Shown piece after piece: positions 34,622-44,176 of a stretch of DNA of 64,000 nucleotides. The notes beneath the pieces were generated by a model, which was not told the origin of the DNA, did no database searches, and saw only the letters and a program-made list of their open reading frames with translations. This DNA is from Diatrype stigma. Lineage: Eukaryota; Ascomycota; Sordariomycetes; Xylariales; Diatrypaceae. The position numbers and the translations under genes are program-made. The DNA is taken from assembly GCA_022225965.2 (NCBI GenBank), contig JAKJXP020000007.1, positions 1 to 64,000 of the forward strand, given 5' to 3'. The first letter of the stretch is position 1. Each line of letters starts with the position of its first letter.

Positions 34622-35501
34622 GGTATGGTAAAGTGATGATAAGAATATTTGGGTTTGCTTTCTATCAAGCGCGCGTGTGTGTGTGTGTCGACGATAGAAA
34701 ATAAGTAAATGGAACGGTTTTGTATTAGAAGGAAGCTAGCGATCCAATTTTGACGACCGAGGACTATTTACATATCTGAAGAGGGTATCAGGTATGCAGG
34801 GGCGAGACTTGTAGAGCCTCCCACCACGATAGGTATAGGTATGTCATCCTTGGTATATCGACGTCACCTTCGATCTGGATCCTAGACAGGAGTAGCCGGG
34901 TGTCTCTTGTCGAATCCTGTTTCCTTAATCAGTAAAGGGGGCGTAAGGATAACTCAGATACGAGATACTCGCATATAGGTACTAGACAAGAAAAATCTTG
35001 GATACATGACTAGGTTGAATGTAGCTTTCGTCTACGGGGTTTGGAAGGGCGTGGGTGTAAAAGGGGTGGCTGATATGACTTCATAAGCCACAGGTAGTTC
35101 GAGTCAATTGGTGAATATGTATCGGCGCTTTAACCGAAAGTGGGACGTCTAGTCCAAGATGTTGGACATGTGGAGTTTGCCGCAATAGGGGGGCGTGGAA
35201 GGGGGGCGTGGACGGGTCGCGTCACGCTACGAGGTCGAGCTGGGTGACCTGGTACTGGGACAAGCACGTTCCTGGACGTTGGTAGTCAAGGGGATACCTG
35301 TGATATCCACATATAGGTAACTTCGAAGTATTTGGAACGTTTTCAGGCCGACAATGACTCTCTCCTGGTGCCTGGCGAGAGCGAGAATGATTAACATACA
35401 TACTATGTGAAGTAGGATAGCTACTCCTACCGGCTGCACCGGTTATCGACCCCATAAACTCCGTTTTCCCAGCCTATGTAAAGTACCGGCAGCCGAGAAA
35501 C
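34622..35501. other. Intergenic
   Basis: 880 bp between two minus-strand genes. It has a GT microsatellite near 34,674-34,686 in the leader of the small LEA-like gene. No coding sequence is supported. Confidence 0.5.
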
Positions 35502-36182
35502 CTATCCTCGCACATAATTACTCGATACACCGAGCTGTAACTCTCTATGCAAGTCAATGTCTACTATTTGCCGCGCCTCAGTCAAGACATCCTCTAGATT
35601 GCCATTCTTGTCGTAATGTACGGTCCAGGCGCCGTCTTCATTCTCTACGGCGACGAAGTTACTCTTCTCGCCCTCCAAGGTCAGCCATTCCTCATCTTCC
35701 GTCCAGCTCCATGAGCCTACGACGTGGCCCGTACTATCTGTTCGGGTACCATGACGTAACAGCCCCGTGTCCTTGTCCGCAAAGATCCAGTTCAGCATTG
35801 GCGGGTCGTCCATAATTGGCGCCACCATACCCTGACACTGTTCTAGCCTCGGGTACCCAAAATAGTAGCCGTTGAAGCGGTAGCCTTCAGAAACGGGGTG
35901 GGAGGGATGATCTAAGTAAAGCTAGGGTCCGAGTTTTCTGTCAGTGAACGTCGTTGCTAGAGAATGATTTTCGGGTCCCTTCAGTACCTTGCCGCCTTTG
36001 AGCACGACGAAAGCTTGTTGTTCTGGTGATTCGTCGTCCGTAGAAAATGTAGCTGTTAGGTTGAACTTGACTCTATCCTTCGCTTGCTGATTCTGCTTCT
36101 TCTGGGCGTCAATCGCTTCTGCGACGCCAATAACCGTCGGTATCGAGCCGATGGTTAACAGCCCAAGGGTTGACAGCGCCAT
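35502..36182 (-). CDS. Conserved fungal membrane-anchored protein, function unknown (204 aa)
   Basis: Exons 36182-35988 and 35921-35502, with a 66-bp intron (GTACTG...CCTAG) at phase 0. Splicing joins VVLKGGK to LYLDHPSHPVSEGYRFNGYY, a block I recognise from a widespread family of uncharacterised Pezizomycotina proteins. It also removes two stops between the frames. The N-terminus MALSTLGLLTIGSIPTVIGV is a single hydrophobic segment, followed by a charged QKKQNQQAKDR helix, so it is probably a membrane-anchored protein. The C-terminal half carries DDPPMLNWIFADKDTG and GSWSWTEDEEWLTLEG, the most conserved parts of the family. It is probably a small beta-rich domain. No catalytic pattern is visible. 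It sits between the two paralogous LDLNLEVEV genes. Confidence 0.8.
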
Positions 36183-37143
36183 CAGGGCCGGTGAAGTCTA
36201 GGTACCTCCAGGTGACTTGCAGGACGCAACTCCACAGAGCTTCAACAGCACATTCATGCAATGTACTGAACATTCAAGAAATTGTTTGAGGTGTGGCCGC
36301 GTATCCTGCTATCGGCCGGGAGGAATCCCGAAAGATGGTGGGCTAAAAAACAGGATCTAAACCCTTACAGGATTCGGATGATCGTCACCATGACTGGGCT
36401 GCTGGGCTGAGCTCCAGCATTATAATGAAGTCATTGACACCGGCCTTAAGCCTTCAGGTCCACACGAAGGACACCAGACGTATCAAAAATATGGATATAT
36501 CCCTGCTAAACCTTAATATTTCTTGTTTGATACATGATAAAATGTCAATTATATGCAATTCAACGACACCGGATGAAGCAGAAGAGAAGATAAAAATAGC
36601 ACGAGTGAATGCACATAATGGTGATTCTCGTGTCCTTGACACGAATGCTACCAGTCAACCGGTTAATGTCTCTGAGTGAATCCCCAACAACGATACTACG
36701 CCTGACTACATGTATGCATGCCTGCAGCCGGCATGACTTATACACCCACTAGATTTGGGCGGTTTGAAGCGAGAAACAAGAGCAGTACCAGTCTCAAGCA
36801 CACGAAGTCTCTCGCTTACGAGTGGGGACGTCAGAAGGAAGTGTGGGATCTCGATCTTCGGACCCCCGGTTATATGACCTTCACTACGTAGTAATTAAGC
36901 CCCCTGAGATACGTACCAGACCGGACCCTTGAATATCTTGCAAGATATTGCGTCACAAGGCTTAACCGCTGGCAAAGACAAAAATATCAGGATAACCCTT
37001 CTGATATTCCAGTTCTAGAAGGCGAATAAAAAGATTAAAATAAGAGTGCTCGCCGCTAGTGCTCGTACACAGATTTTATCGCATTCTTAAAAATTCCGAA
37101 GTGATCTTGAGTTTTTCGAACAAAGCAGGTACAATAATACAAT
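36183..37143. other. Divergent intergenic region
   Basis: 960 bp between oppositely oriented genes. It has one AT-rich frame at 36,425-36,679 without family resemblance, which I do not accept as a gene. It contains promoter sequence for both neighbours. Confidence 0.5.
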
Positions 37144-37905
37144 ATGTCGTCCCCATCCAACACCGAAGATAATACCCAGCCCCCTCATGAGGAGAGCGAG
37201 GAGCAGGGGCAGCAGCCGCAGCCAGAGCAGGAACAAAACGGTTCGCAGGCACAGCGAGAATCTCAAAAAGACAAGCCGAAAGAAGAGGGTCAGTCTGATA
37301 CCCAGGACGATGCCAAGACAGAAGTAGAGCCACCCTCCCCTTCGCCCAAGAAGCAGCAGTCCAAGCCAGCGCGAGCCGACTCGGTCGAGCCGTCACAATC
37401 GAAAGGTCGTCGCCGGCGCCGGCGCAACCAAAGCCGCAACCAACCCTCCTGGTACGATAGTGAGAAAGAAAACGACGACGGCAACGAGAAGCAGATGGCA
37501 CCTCCCCGTCGCCAACGCCAACAATCGCAGCAATACCAGCAGCAACAGATGCAACAACAACAGCAACAGCAGCAGATGCAAATGCAGCAGCAGCAGCAAC
37601 CTAAGGACAGCGGCGGTGGTGGCGGACAGAACCCGCTGAAGCTTAGACTAGACCTGAACCTCGAGGTCGAGGTGACGCTCAAGGCGCGGATCCACGGCGA
37701 CCTGACCCTGGCCCTCTTGTACGTTACATTGCGTTTACCTTGCTACCATCACCCTTACTGCGCTTCTTGCCTTCCCCCAAAGCCCCAGACATTACAGTAC
37801 CTAGATGGTGTCATTTTTTCGCCCTTAGGCTAACCATGTGACAAGCGACGGTTGAAAAGGCAATAACTAACGCATTGTTCGTTGCAAAACAGGGAGGGCT
37901 TGTAA
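37144..37905 (+). CDS. Small disordered Gln-rich protein with C-terminal LDLNLEVEV module (195 aa)
   Basis: Exons 37144-37718 and 37893-37905. Intron 1 (174 bp) starts GTACGT, has a textbook AACTAAC branch site at about 37,864-37,870, and ends AAACAG. The second exon adds only four codons (LEGL overall) and a stop. Without splicing, the frame runs on through 38 implausible residues (YVTLRLPCYHHPYCASC). The N-terminal two thirds are Glu/Gln/Ser/Pro-rich with a KGRRRRRRNQSRNQ basic patch and a polyQ/polyM tract. The end-module LDLNLEVEVTLKARIHGDL-TLALL is nearly identical to that of the gene at 34124-34621. The two are paralogs that share this module but not the rest. Confidence 0.75.
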
Positions 37906-40491
37906 GCCTGTTCCGTGGACAGCTGCAAGCCAACAACAATGTCGGGGTATCGGTTGTATTCCGCGCTCCCAGGGGCCAGGGCCAGGGCCAGGGCCAGGGG
38001 GGCGGGCGGGAGGAGAATATACGCCGACGGCAACCCCACACGTCCCGAGAGGAAGCCCACTGAATACTTATCGCGGAAACGCACCCCGATGTAAAGGGTG
38101 GCATAACAACTAATAATTCGTCGTCGTTGGAATGGGATTTGATTATTAATGGTGAATTTGCTTTTGGGGGAACTGGTGGCATCCCATTCCCTTCAATGAC
38201 CGTCATGACACTTGTATATAGTATTTTGCAGCGATTCATAGTCCTGTCTGTCTGTGCAAAGCTCGTTCGAGCGTATTGATAAGGGACTTCGGTACTCATC
38301 ATTTTAATAGAATATATACATACCACCAGGTGCACGTACAAGAATGAGAGGTCAGCCGGCGCGTGTTACTCAATTGACCCCTAAATGAGGTCCTTGTTGT
38401 GAGTGTATGCTGGGAACTCATCATCAGATGAGGTTGATTTGTGGTTGCACGATACCTGCGGCCTTGTGCGAACTCTTCCGTTGAGTTAGTTTAGCTATCC
38501 ACCTGGTGCGACTGCGGCGGCGGTGTATCCCAACCCAGGATCATGGATCCTCGCTGGCTGGGTCATCAGGACAACGAGGACGACGACAACCGGTTTTTTC
38601 TAGCCACATTGACCCGTTCTCGTATTTCATCTTTCGTCACGGTTACGAGCAGAGGTTCCATGTGGCAGCAGCTCGTCGCTGCTGTCTTGGAGGGTGAGTA
38701 CTCAGGCAGCCCAAGCAGGTGAGTACCTTCTCAACCTGCTTCACAGCGACTCTAGCAGCTAGGCTCGTCACCATAGGCTGTCTCGTCGTGTGGGTGGTTG
38801 CACCAAGAGACCGAGGGCAGGGGAGACTATTCCCTGCCTCTGTCCCCTCCTCGTCGAGAACAGACAACGATGATCTGACAAGTGCGACGACGCCGACGAC
38901 GACTTATGCGGTTACTCGTCAGCCACATCCAATCAATCCGTGCTTCTTCAGCAATCCTAGCCACACTGCGCATTTCCTATTGGAGCCATGTCTCAGTAGC
39001 AGCTTCACTCTGCTGACCGGGTTTCCCTAGCGTCGAATTATTTTCAATCAACGCCCTCCCTGTTCGCATACCGACTTGCACCTACTCGGGTTTCACCATG
39101 TCGATTGTACGACCGTGACACGGGAAACGGCCCTGATGATAGTCGAGAGACAATGGAGGCAGCACAGGTACAGGTACTGTAAGTCTCACGGCTATGGACT
39201 TGATCTAGTATGACCCCAAACGACCCAAAAACTTTGTCTCGAAAAAGAAAAGAAAAAACCGTGCGTGGTGAGCAAGTGGGTTCGGGACTGCCATTTGTCA
39301 CACTGATGAGATATCTTGCGACTTCAGCAAGACCTCCCAGAAATGCAGGGAACTCAAGGTTCTTCGTCTTCGAAGTGGTTTTGGGCCATTTAGATCTCGG
39401 GCATAAATGCACGACATGCACTTGCTGTTCCAGTGGGCTGCAGTGGGGTCGACCCAATCTTCCGGGTCTCTTCAGGCCTACTGTATGTATAATGCTACTA
39501 GGTAGGCACCTAATTACTTCGTATACTGGCCTGCATTGTATGTATGTATTGTACTATACAATACTTCGTACTGACCTACCTGACTGCCTGAGCACTGGAA
39601 GCTTTGCCCCTCCCCCTTTTCCATATTCCCTCTTCCATATTGAATGCGACTAGAATACGAAGTACAATCTATAGCGATCATTACGTTTCCCTTTTGCACA
39701 TCACACATTATACATTGCAGGCGATGTCTCGTTTATGCGAAGATGAACCCGGACTATAGGGACGCATCTGTTGCCTGCCTGCCTGCTCCCAGATGTCGTT
39801 ACCTCCAGCTCTCTGCCACTCTCACCATAGGTAGCTGCTGCAGAGCTTACCTTCCATTACTGCAGGTGTGATGCCCACTGCCCGTCATTGCTGTTCATGA
39901 TACGCCGGATATTAGAGCTAGCGCTCTTCTAACAACCCGGGCTTCCTCAGCATCCCTGTCGTTGTGTCATGCATTCTCACGCAGTCGTAGTCGCAATTGG
40001 CTGGAGCCCCCCCCCCCTCCATTAACGAGTTACGAAAGCTTTCCATAATCCCCACTGCTGTCGCACTCAACTTGCTACCCATCGCTGCTATGAGTTTATG
40101 ACCTATGACGCAACCCGAGCGGGACGCAGGCCGAGGTGCTCAGGAGCTGCCTCAGTTGGAGCTGCCTTGTAGTCCAGCACTTGTAGTCCAGCAGCCCGCG
40201 ATTTCCAAAGACACCCAGGAACGCCACTGAGACTCAGAGATCGCAGTTCCCAGTGCTCGTATTATAATCCAAGTTCTATTTTCTCAGGTCATTACAGGAT
40301 CCGCTTCCTTGGCTGCCCTACATATCAGTTCATGGCCTACGTCCAGTCCCCGTTGATGAATGCTTCCATTGTGGGTTTTAAACTTGGCCGACTGCGTTAG
40401 CCTAGACTTGCTTTGCTATAGTATCCTCGTGATCTTTGTGGGTATTCTCCTTTATCTGAACGCCGATTATTCGCGGGAGTCGTCTTCAACC
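37906..40491. other. Gene-free 2.6-kb gap
   Basis: No supported gene. It contains four tandem GGGCCA-type hexamers at about 37,971-38,000 and three copies of the 9-mer motif (39515-39523, 39562-39570, 39656-39664) within 150 bp, the densest group in the window. A C10 run lies at about 40,008-40,017. A 59-codon frame at 38543-38722 was considered and not accepted. Confidence 0.5.
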
Positions 40492-42618
40492 ATGGCGGAC
40501 ACTCTGACCCCACAAACACCAACAAAAACACCAACGAGGAAGCTGTTCAAACCGTCCAGTAAAACGAAGACCTCGACCCCTGTAAAGAGGGCAGATTCAG
40601 CCAGCGTAACCCCTAGAAGTGCTAAGTCTACGACGTTTCAGGCCTCGACCAGGTCACCAGATCAGCGCAGATTCGCTGGAAAGTCACCCACAACGGCGCA
40701 GAAGCTAAATTCCCAGCCAGTTGAGTCGCCTTCAGGGCCAGCTTCAGAAGATATCGCAAAATCCACCATCTTGGCTCCTCTCACCAGTTCTTACGACGTT
40801 GCTTCAAACAGATCTCCCAGGTACGCTAGATCTGACACAACTGATGGTACCCCGATCGGTCTTGTAGACAATGATATTTTTACACCTAGCGAAACTGTGA
40901 GCCGAAGTACAGACGCCCCGCGCTCCCTCTCGAGAAAGACATCAGAAACCACCAAGCGCGCAGCCTCCAAAACGGGAGACGATGAGGACAACACAAACAG
41001 AGGCATAGACAATACAAACCCTGAACCAAAGGATCAAAGTGTAGGGGAAAGGGAAGAGTTGCATAAACCAAAGAACAACGTTGATGATAGCCAGAGAGAA
41101 AGTGAAGAGGCTCCGACCCCTTCGAATCTCACGGAAGCTATCAAATCATCATCCGACATTGCCAACTTCTTTGCAGACAGTGGTAACTTAGAACTGAGTC
41201 ACTTCGTCAAGGCATTGGCTGGAGAGTCTGATCATAGCCCTACTGCAAAAGAGGCAGACGAGATTTTCGATTCGAAAGAGGCCCTACCAGGCGCACTTGA
41301 GGAGTTGCCGACAGACGATACCCTCGTAGTGGAGCCAAGCGACAGAACTAAGGAAGCCCTTGGAGACGCCGCCAGTGAAGCTATGGAAGCAGCTTCAGAC
41401 GTCAGCTCTGCGAAAGCACCACAGAATGTGGCAGGTAGCGGACAAATTTCGAATGGTGTCGACAAACAACATGGCCGCGCCGACGCCTCCTCCGTCTCGC
41501 AGACAGTCGAAGAAGCCCCTAGAATTTCCGAGGCGACACAAGCGTCGACCGATGATAAGTCAAATCCGCAAGCAGAGGAACCTGGCACATCGAAATCCAC
41601 TGAAAACTTCAAAGACGATATACGCCATTCGGGGGGCGGTACAACACATACGCCAGATAACCCTAGAAAGGGTATTTTGAAGAAACCCGGAAACACTCCC
41701 ACCAATGCGGAACCAAAAGCTGACAACGGACCAACAACCTCCCCGGAAGCTGCGGAAGATGGCACACAATCATTCGATAACATGGGGAAGCCGGCACATA
41801 TTGAACGAAGCATTGAGATTCCATTTGAACGGCCACCAAGACGCCAGAGTGTCGTTCACAGCCCCCCTACCCCTGAAAAGCCCCACTTTGGTAATATTGC
41901 CAACAGTCTAGGTCATGTCAAAGATCTACCCAGCACAGATAATCTTGCCAGTACGGACGGTTTACAAGAAGTACCAGATGATCCCCCGGAGGAAGTCCTA
42001 GATCCATCCGTTCATTCCCCTTCCACAAATGTTTCCCCAATACCGAAGATACCAAAGATTACGCCAATTGGCATGTCGCCGCCTCCAAACATGTCTCAAT
42101 TAGCCCGTGGTCTTGGTGGGAAGACTGTCGACGACGTGGGAAACGTCGTTGACGAGTCGGGGAATGTCTTAGGCCATGCTTTGGGCGATCTTCCCGCTAT
42201 GGTAGGCAAGAAGGTCTCCGAAAGCGGAGAGGTTTACGGTGATGGTAACGAGTTGATCGGATATGTGACAGAAAACTTCACAAACCCACCATCGCCTACC
42301 GAGACCCCAGGCGGTTCTTGGGGTGGTCTCCAGATTGATCACGATGGCAATATTCTAGACTCTAGTGGAAATGTAATCGGCCGCTTCTTCAATAAACCAG
42401 GAGAGAAGGGTCAAGTACCGCCAAATGGGGGCAGTTCACAACAAGCGCCCCCTAATTCAAACCAAAACCAGAAGCAGGAAGAGCAACCACCGAAGGTCAA
42501 TGCGCATACAGGGGGTAGCCCGTCTGATATCTTCTTGGATGTCAAGTCGACTACAGACGGAATTCAACTGACCATTCGAATACCGACGACATTTGGCCAA
42601 CAGCGGCCAGACTCATGA
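40492..42618 (+). CDS. LEA-like protein with DUF3659 repeats (708 aa)
   Basis: A single exon. I start at the ATG at 40492 (CAACCATGGCGG, a strong initiation context). The frame stays open to 40360 and would add a hydrophobic stretch. The first 550 residues are disordered, rich in Ser, Thr, Glu, Lys and Pro, with no large hydrophobic core. Around residues 545-640 DUF3659-type units appear: GKTVDDVGNVVDESGNVLGH, GKKVSESGEVYGDGNELIGY, and a third starting at GGLQIDHDGNILDSSGNVIG. DUF3659 repeats are short Asp/Gly-rich hairpins typical of fungal LEA-like proteins. A short C-terminal end (DIFLDVKSTTDGIQLTIRIP) is reminiscent of, but not the same as, the end-module of its small neighbours. A hydrophilic stress-protectant role is inferred from the family. 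Confidence 0.8.
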   Translation: MADTLTPQTPTKTPTRKLFKPSSKTKTSTPVKRADSASVTPRSAKSTTFQASTRSPDQRRFAGKSPTTAQKLNSQPVESPSGPASEDIAKSTILAPLTSSYDVASNRSPRYARSDTTDGTPIGLVDNDIFTPSETVSRSTDAPRSLSRKTSETTKRAASKTGDDEDNTNRGIDNTNPEPKDQSVGEREELHKPKNNVDDSQRESEEAPTPSNLTEAIKSSSDIANFFADSGNLELSHFVKALAGESDHSPTAKEADEIFDSKEALPGALEELPTDDTLVVEPSDRTKEALGDAASEAMEAASDVSSAKAPQNVAGSGQISNGVDKQHGRADASSVSQTVEEAPRISEATQASTDDKSNPQAEEPGTSKSTENFKDDIRHSGGGTTHTPDNPRKGILKKPGNTPTNAEPKADNGPTTSPEAAEDGTQSFDNMGKPAHIERSIEIPFERPPRRQSVVHSPPTPEKPHFGNIANSLGHVKDLPSTDNLASTDGLQEVPDDPPEEVLDPSVHSPSTNVSPIPKIPKITPIGMSPPPNMSQLARGLGGKTVDDVGNVVDESGNVLGHALGDLPAMVGKKVSESGEVYGDGNELIGYVTENFTNPPSPTETPGGSWGGLQIDHDGNILDSSGNVIGRFFNKPGEKGQVPPNGGSSQQAPPNSNQNQKQEEQPPKVNAHTGGSPSDIFLDVKSTTDGIQLTIRIPTTFGQQRPDS

Positions 42619-44176
42619 TGGCAATGGGCTACGAAGTAACGTTTCAAGGAGGCACAATCTCATATCTGGTTTACACAAAAGCGTGATCTAAGGGGTTTGT
42701 TAACCTAATTATTCAAAATTTTGTCTAAATGTAATATATGACTTTGAACTCCCAAAATGTAGTATAGCGTGCTCTCGGGGGAAAAGGGGCAGACTCTTGT
42801 CCTGGACTCGAGAACCGGCCGTATGTACAAAATGCTCTTCAAGCGCCTTGCATTCCCCCGACAAGATAGAACATGCTAAGAGATGACTAAGGGATGACGA
42901 CTGCGCCATACTTAAACTATATATGACGTTAGCCATGCCGATCACCTGGGGAGTGTGGCTTGGGAAAACAGGTATTCCCACAAGGCGTGACGTCTACTGT
43001 CAGTTTCCACCACAGCCGTTGGTCAGACTGGCCAGTGCCTACAAGCATCGAGGTTCGAGACTAATCCCTACAGCCCCAGACACTACCAAGATACGGGTGA
43101 CGATCAAACGGCGCCAGGCAGCTGAATAGCTATTGGTGGGATCGGCCCAAGACGTGCTCGGCGGTCGTTGTAGCCGTACGTAGAAGACGACGGCTGAAGA
43201 TCATCGAGATTCTGGACCGCTGAATAACCCAGTAGCCCTGGGTACGGATGCTGACAGCGTGCGGGTAACGATGGAGCACATCAGCCAGCCCACCATGCTG
43301 TGGCAGACAGCAGGCTGCTCGATCGAGATCATCGTCTCATACCCCCGGGGTGTCGTGAGCTGTGAACACAACCTCGACCGAGAAATCTTGTTTTTCGATA
43401 TTGACGGTCCAATCTTTTTGCTCTATCCAGCCGATGGTGAAGGGATAATGGCTGCTCACCCCGTCGATTTTCCAAAGACCGTCGGGTTTCTTGAATTCTT
43501 GGTTATTAGACTAGAGTTTTTCCTCTGTGGCTAACTGCTCATGCAGACTGGCGAGCCACATGCAACGTCGAACCCCAGGTCCCCCGGTCTCTTCCGTTGT
43601 ATATGACTGGAGATCAACGGTCTTTCTCCAGGCGTGTAGCCTCATGGGTCGCTTGGTATTCCGCGTATTCAGTACACAGGAGGTCGATATCCATCCCTCT
43701 ACTTCTCTCTGTTGGCCACCGTCATGACGTTTCAGCTGCTATACCAACCGGCAAGACGCCCAAAGTCATGACGTCGAAACCATGCAAACCGCAGTCCAAA
43801 GCCACGGGTTTTGGTGCAATGGCCCGACTTGATGAAGCATTATATTCACGAAAGCGAACAAACATCCGGTCTGATGTAAACGTACGTGACGTAAACTATA
43901 ATTCTCAAAACAGCTCTGCTCTAGACTTCTGCAAAATTCCATGCTACCCGTAGCTCAAAAGGATCATCATAAATATCCAAGATCCCGTGAATCAGTGTTC
44001 CTCGAATCATATTCTCATAGCCTACTATACAACTCATGAGCTTTGATACCCACCACACTACTCATAACCATCATCATAAAGATCAAGATCACCACCAAAG
44101 AGTAATCAAGTATACAACACAAACGCAAGAGATTAGTACAGACGAAGATCCCGTTACGTTTATCCACCCCGCCGCC
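42619..44176. other. Intergenic, tandem LEA-like genes
   Basis: 1.56 kb with no accepted gene. One TACGAAGTA copy lies at 42630-42638, 12 bp after the upstream stop codon. The open frames at 43,259-43,534 and 43,527-43,953 lack introns, family motifs or codon bias. Confidence 0.5.

Noticed and set aside
35097..35105. GTTCGAGTC, a B-box match, examined as part of a tRNA gene
   Set aside because: No A-box at the right distance and no acceptor stem could be paired.
38543..38722. 59-codon frame starting MDPRWLGHQDNEDDDN and ending over two GTGAGT donors
   Set aside because: It looks somewhat protein-like, but I found no second exon with a plausible continuation.
43259..43534. 91-codon frame between the two DUF3659 genes
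   Set aside because: Composition is mildly protein-like, but there is no known motif, no intron and no promoter signal.
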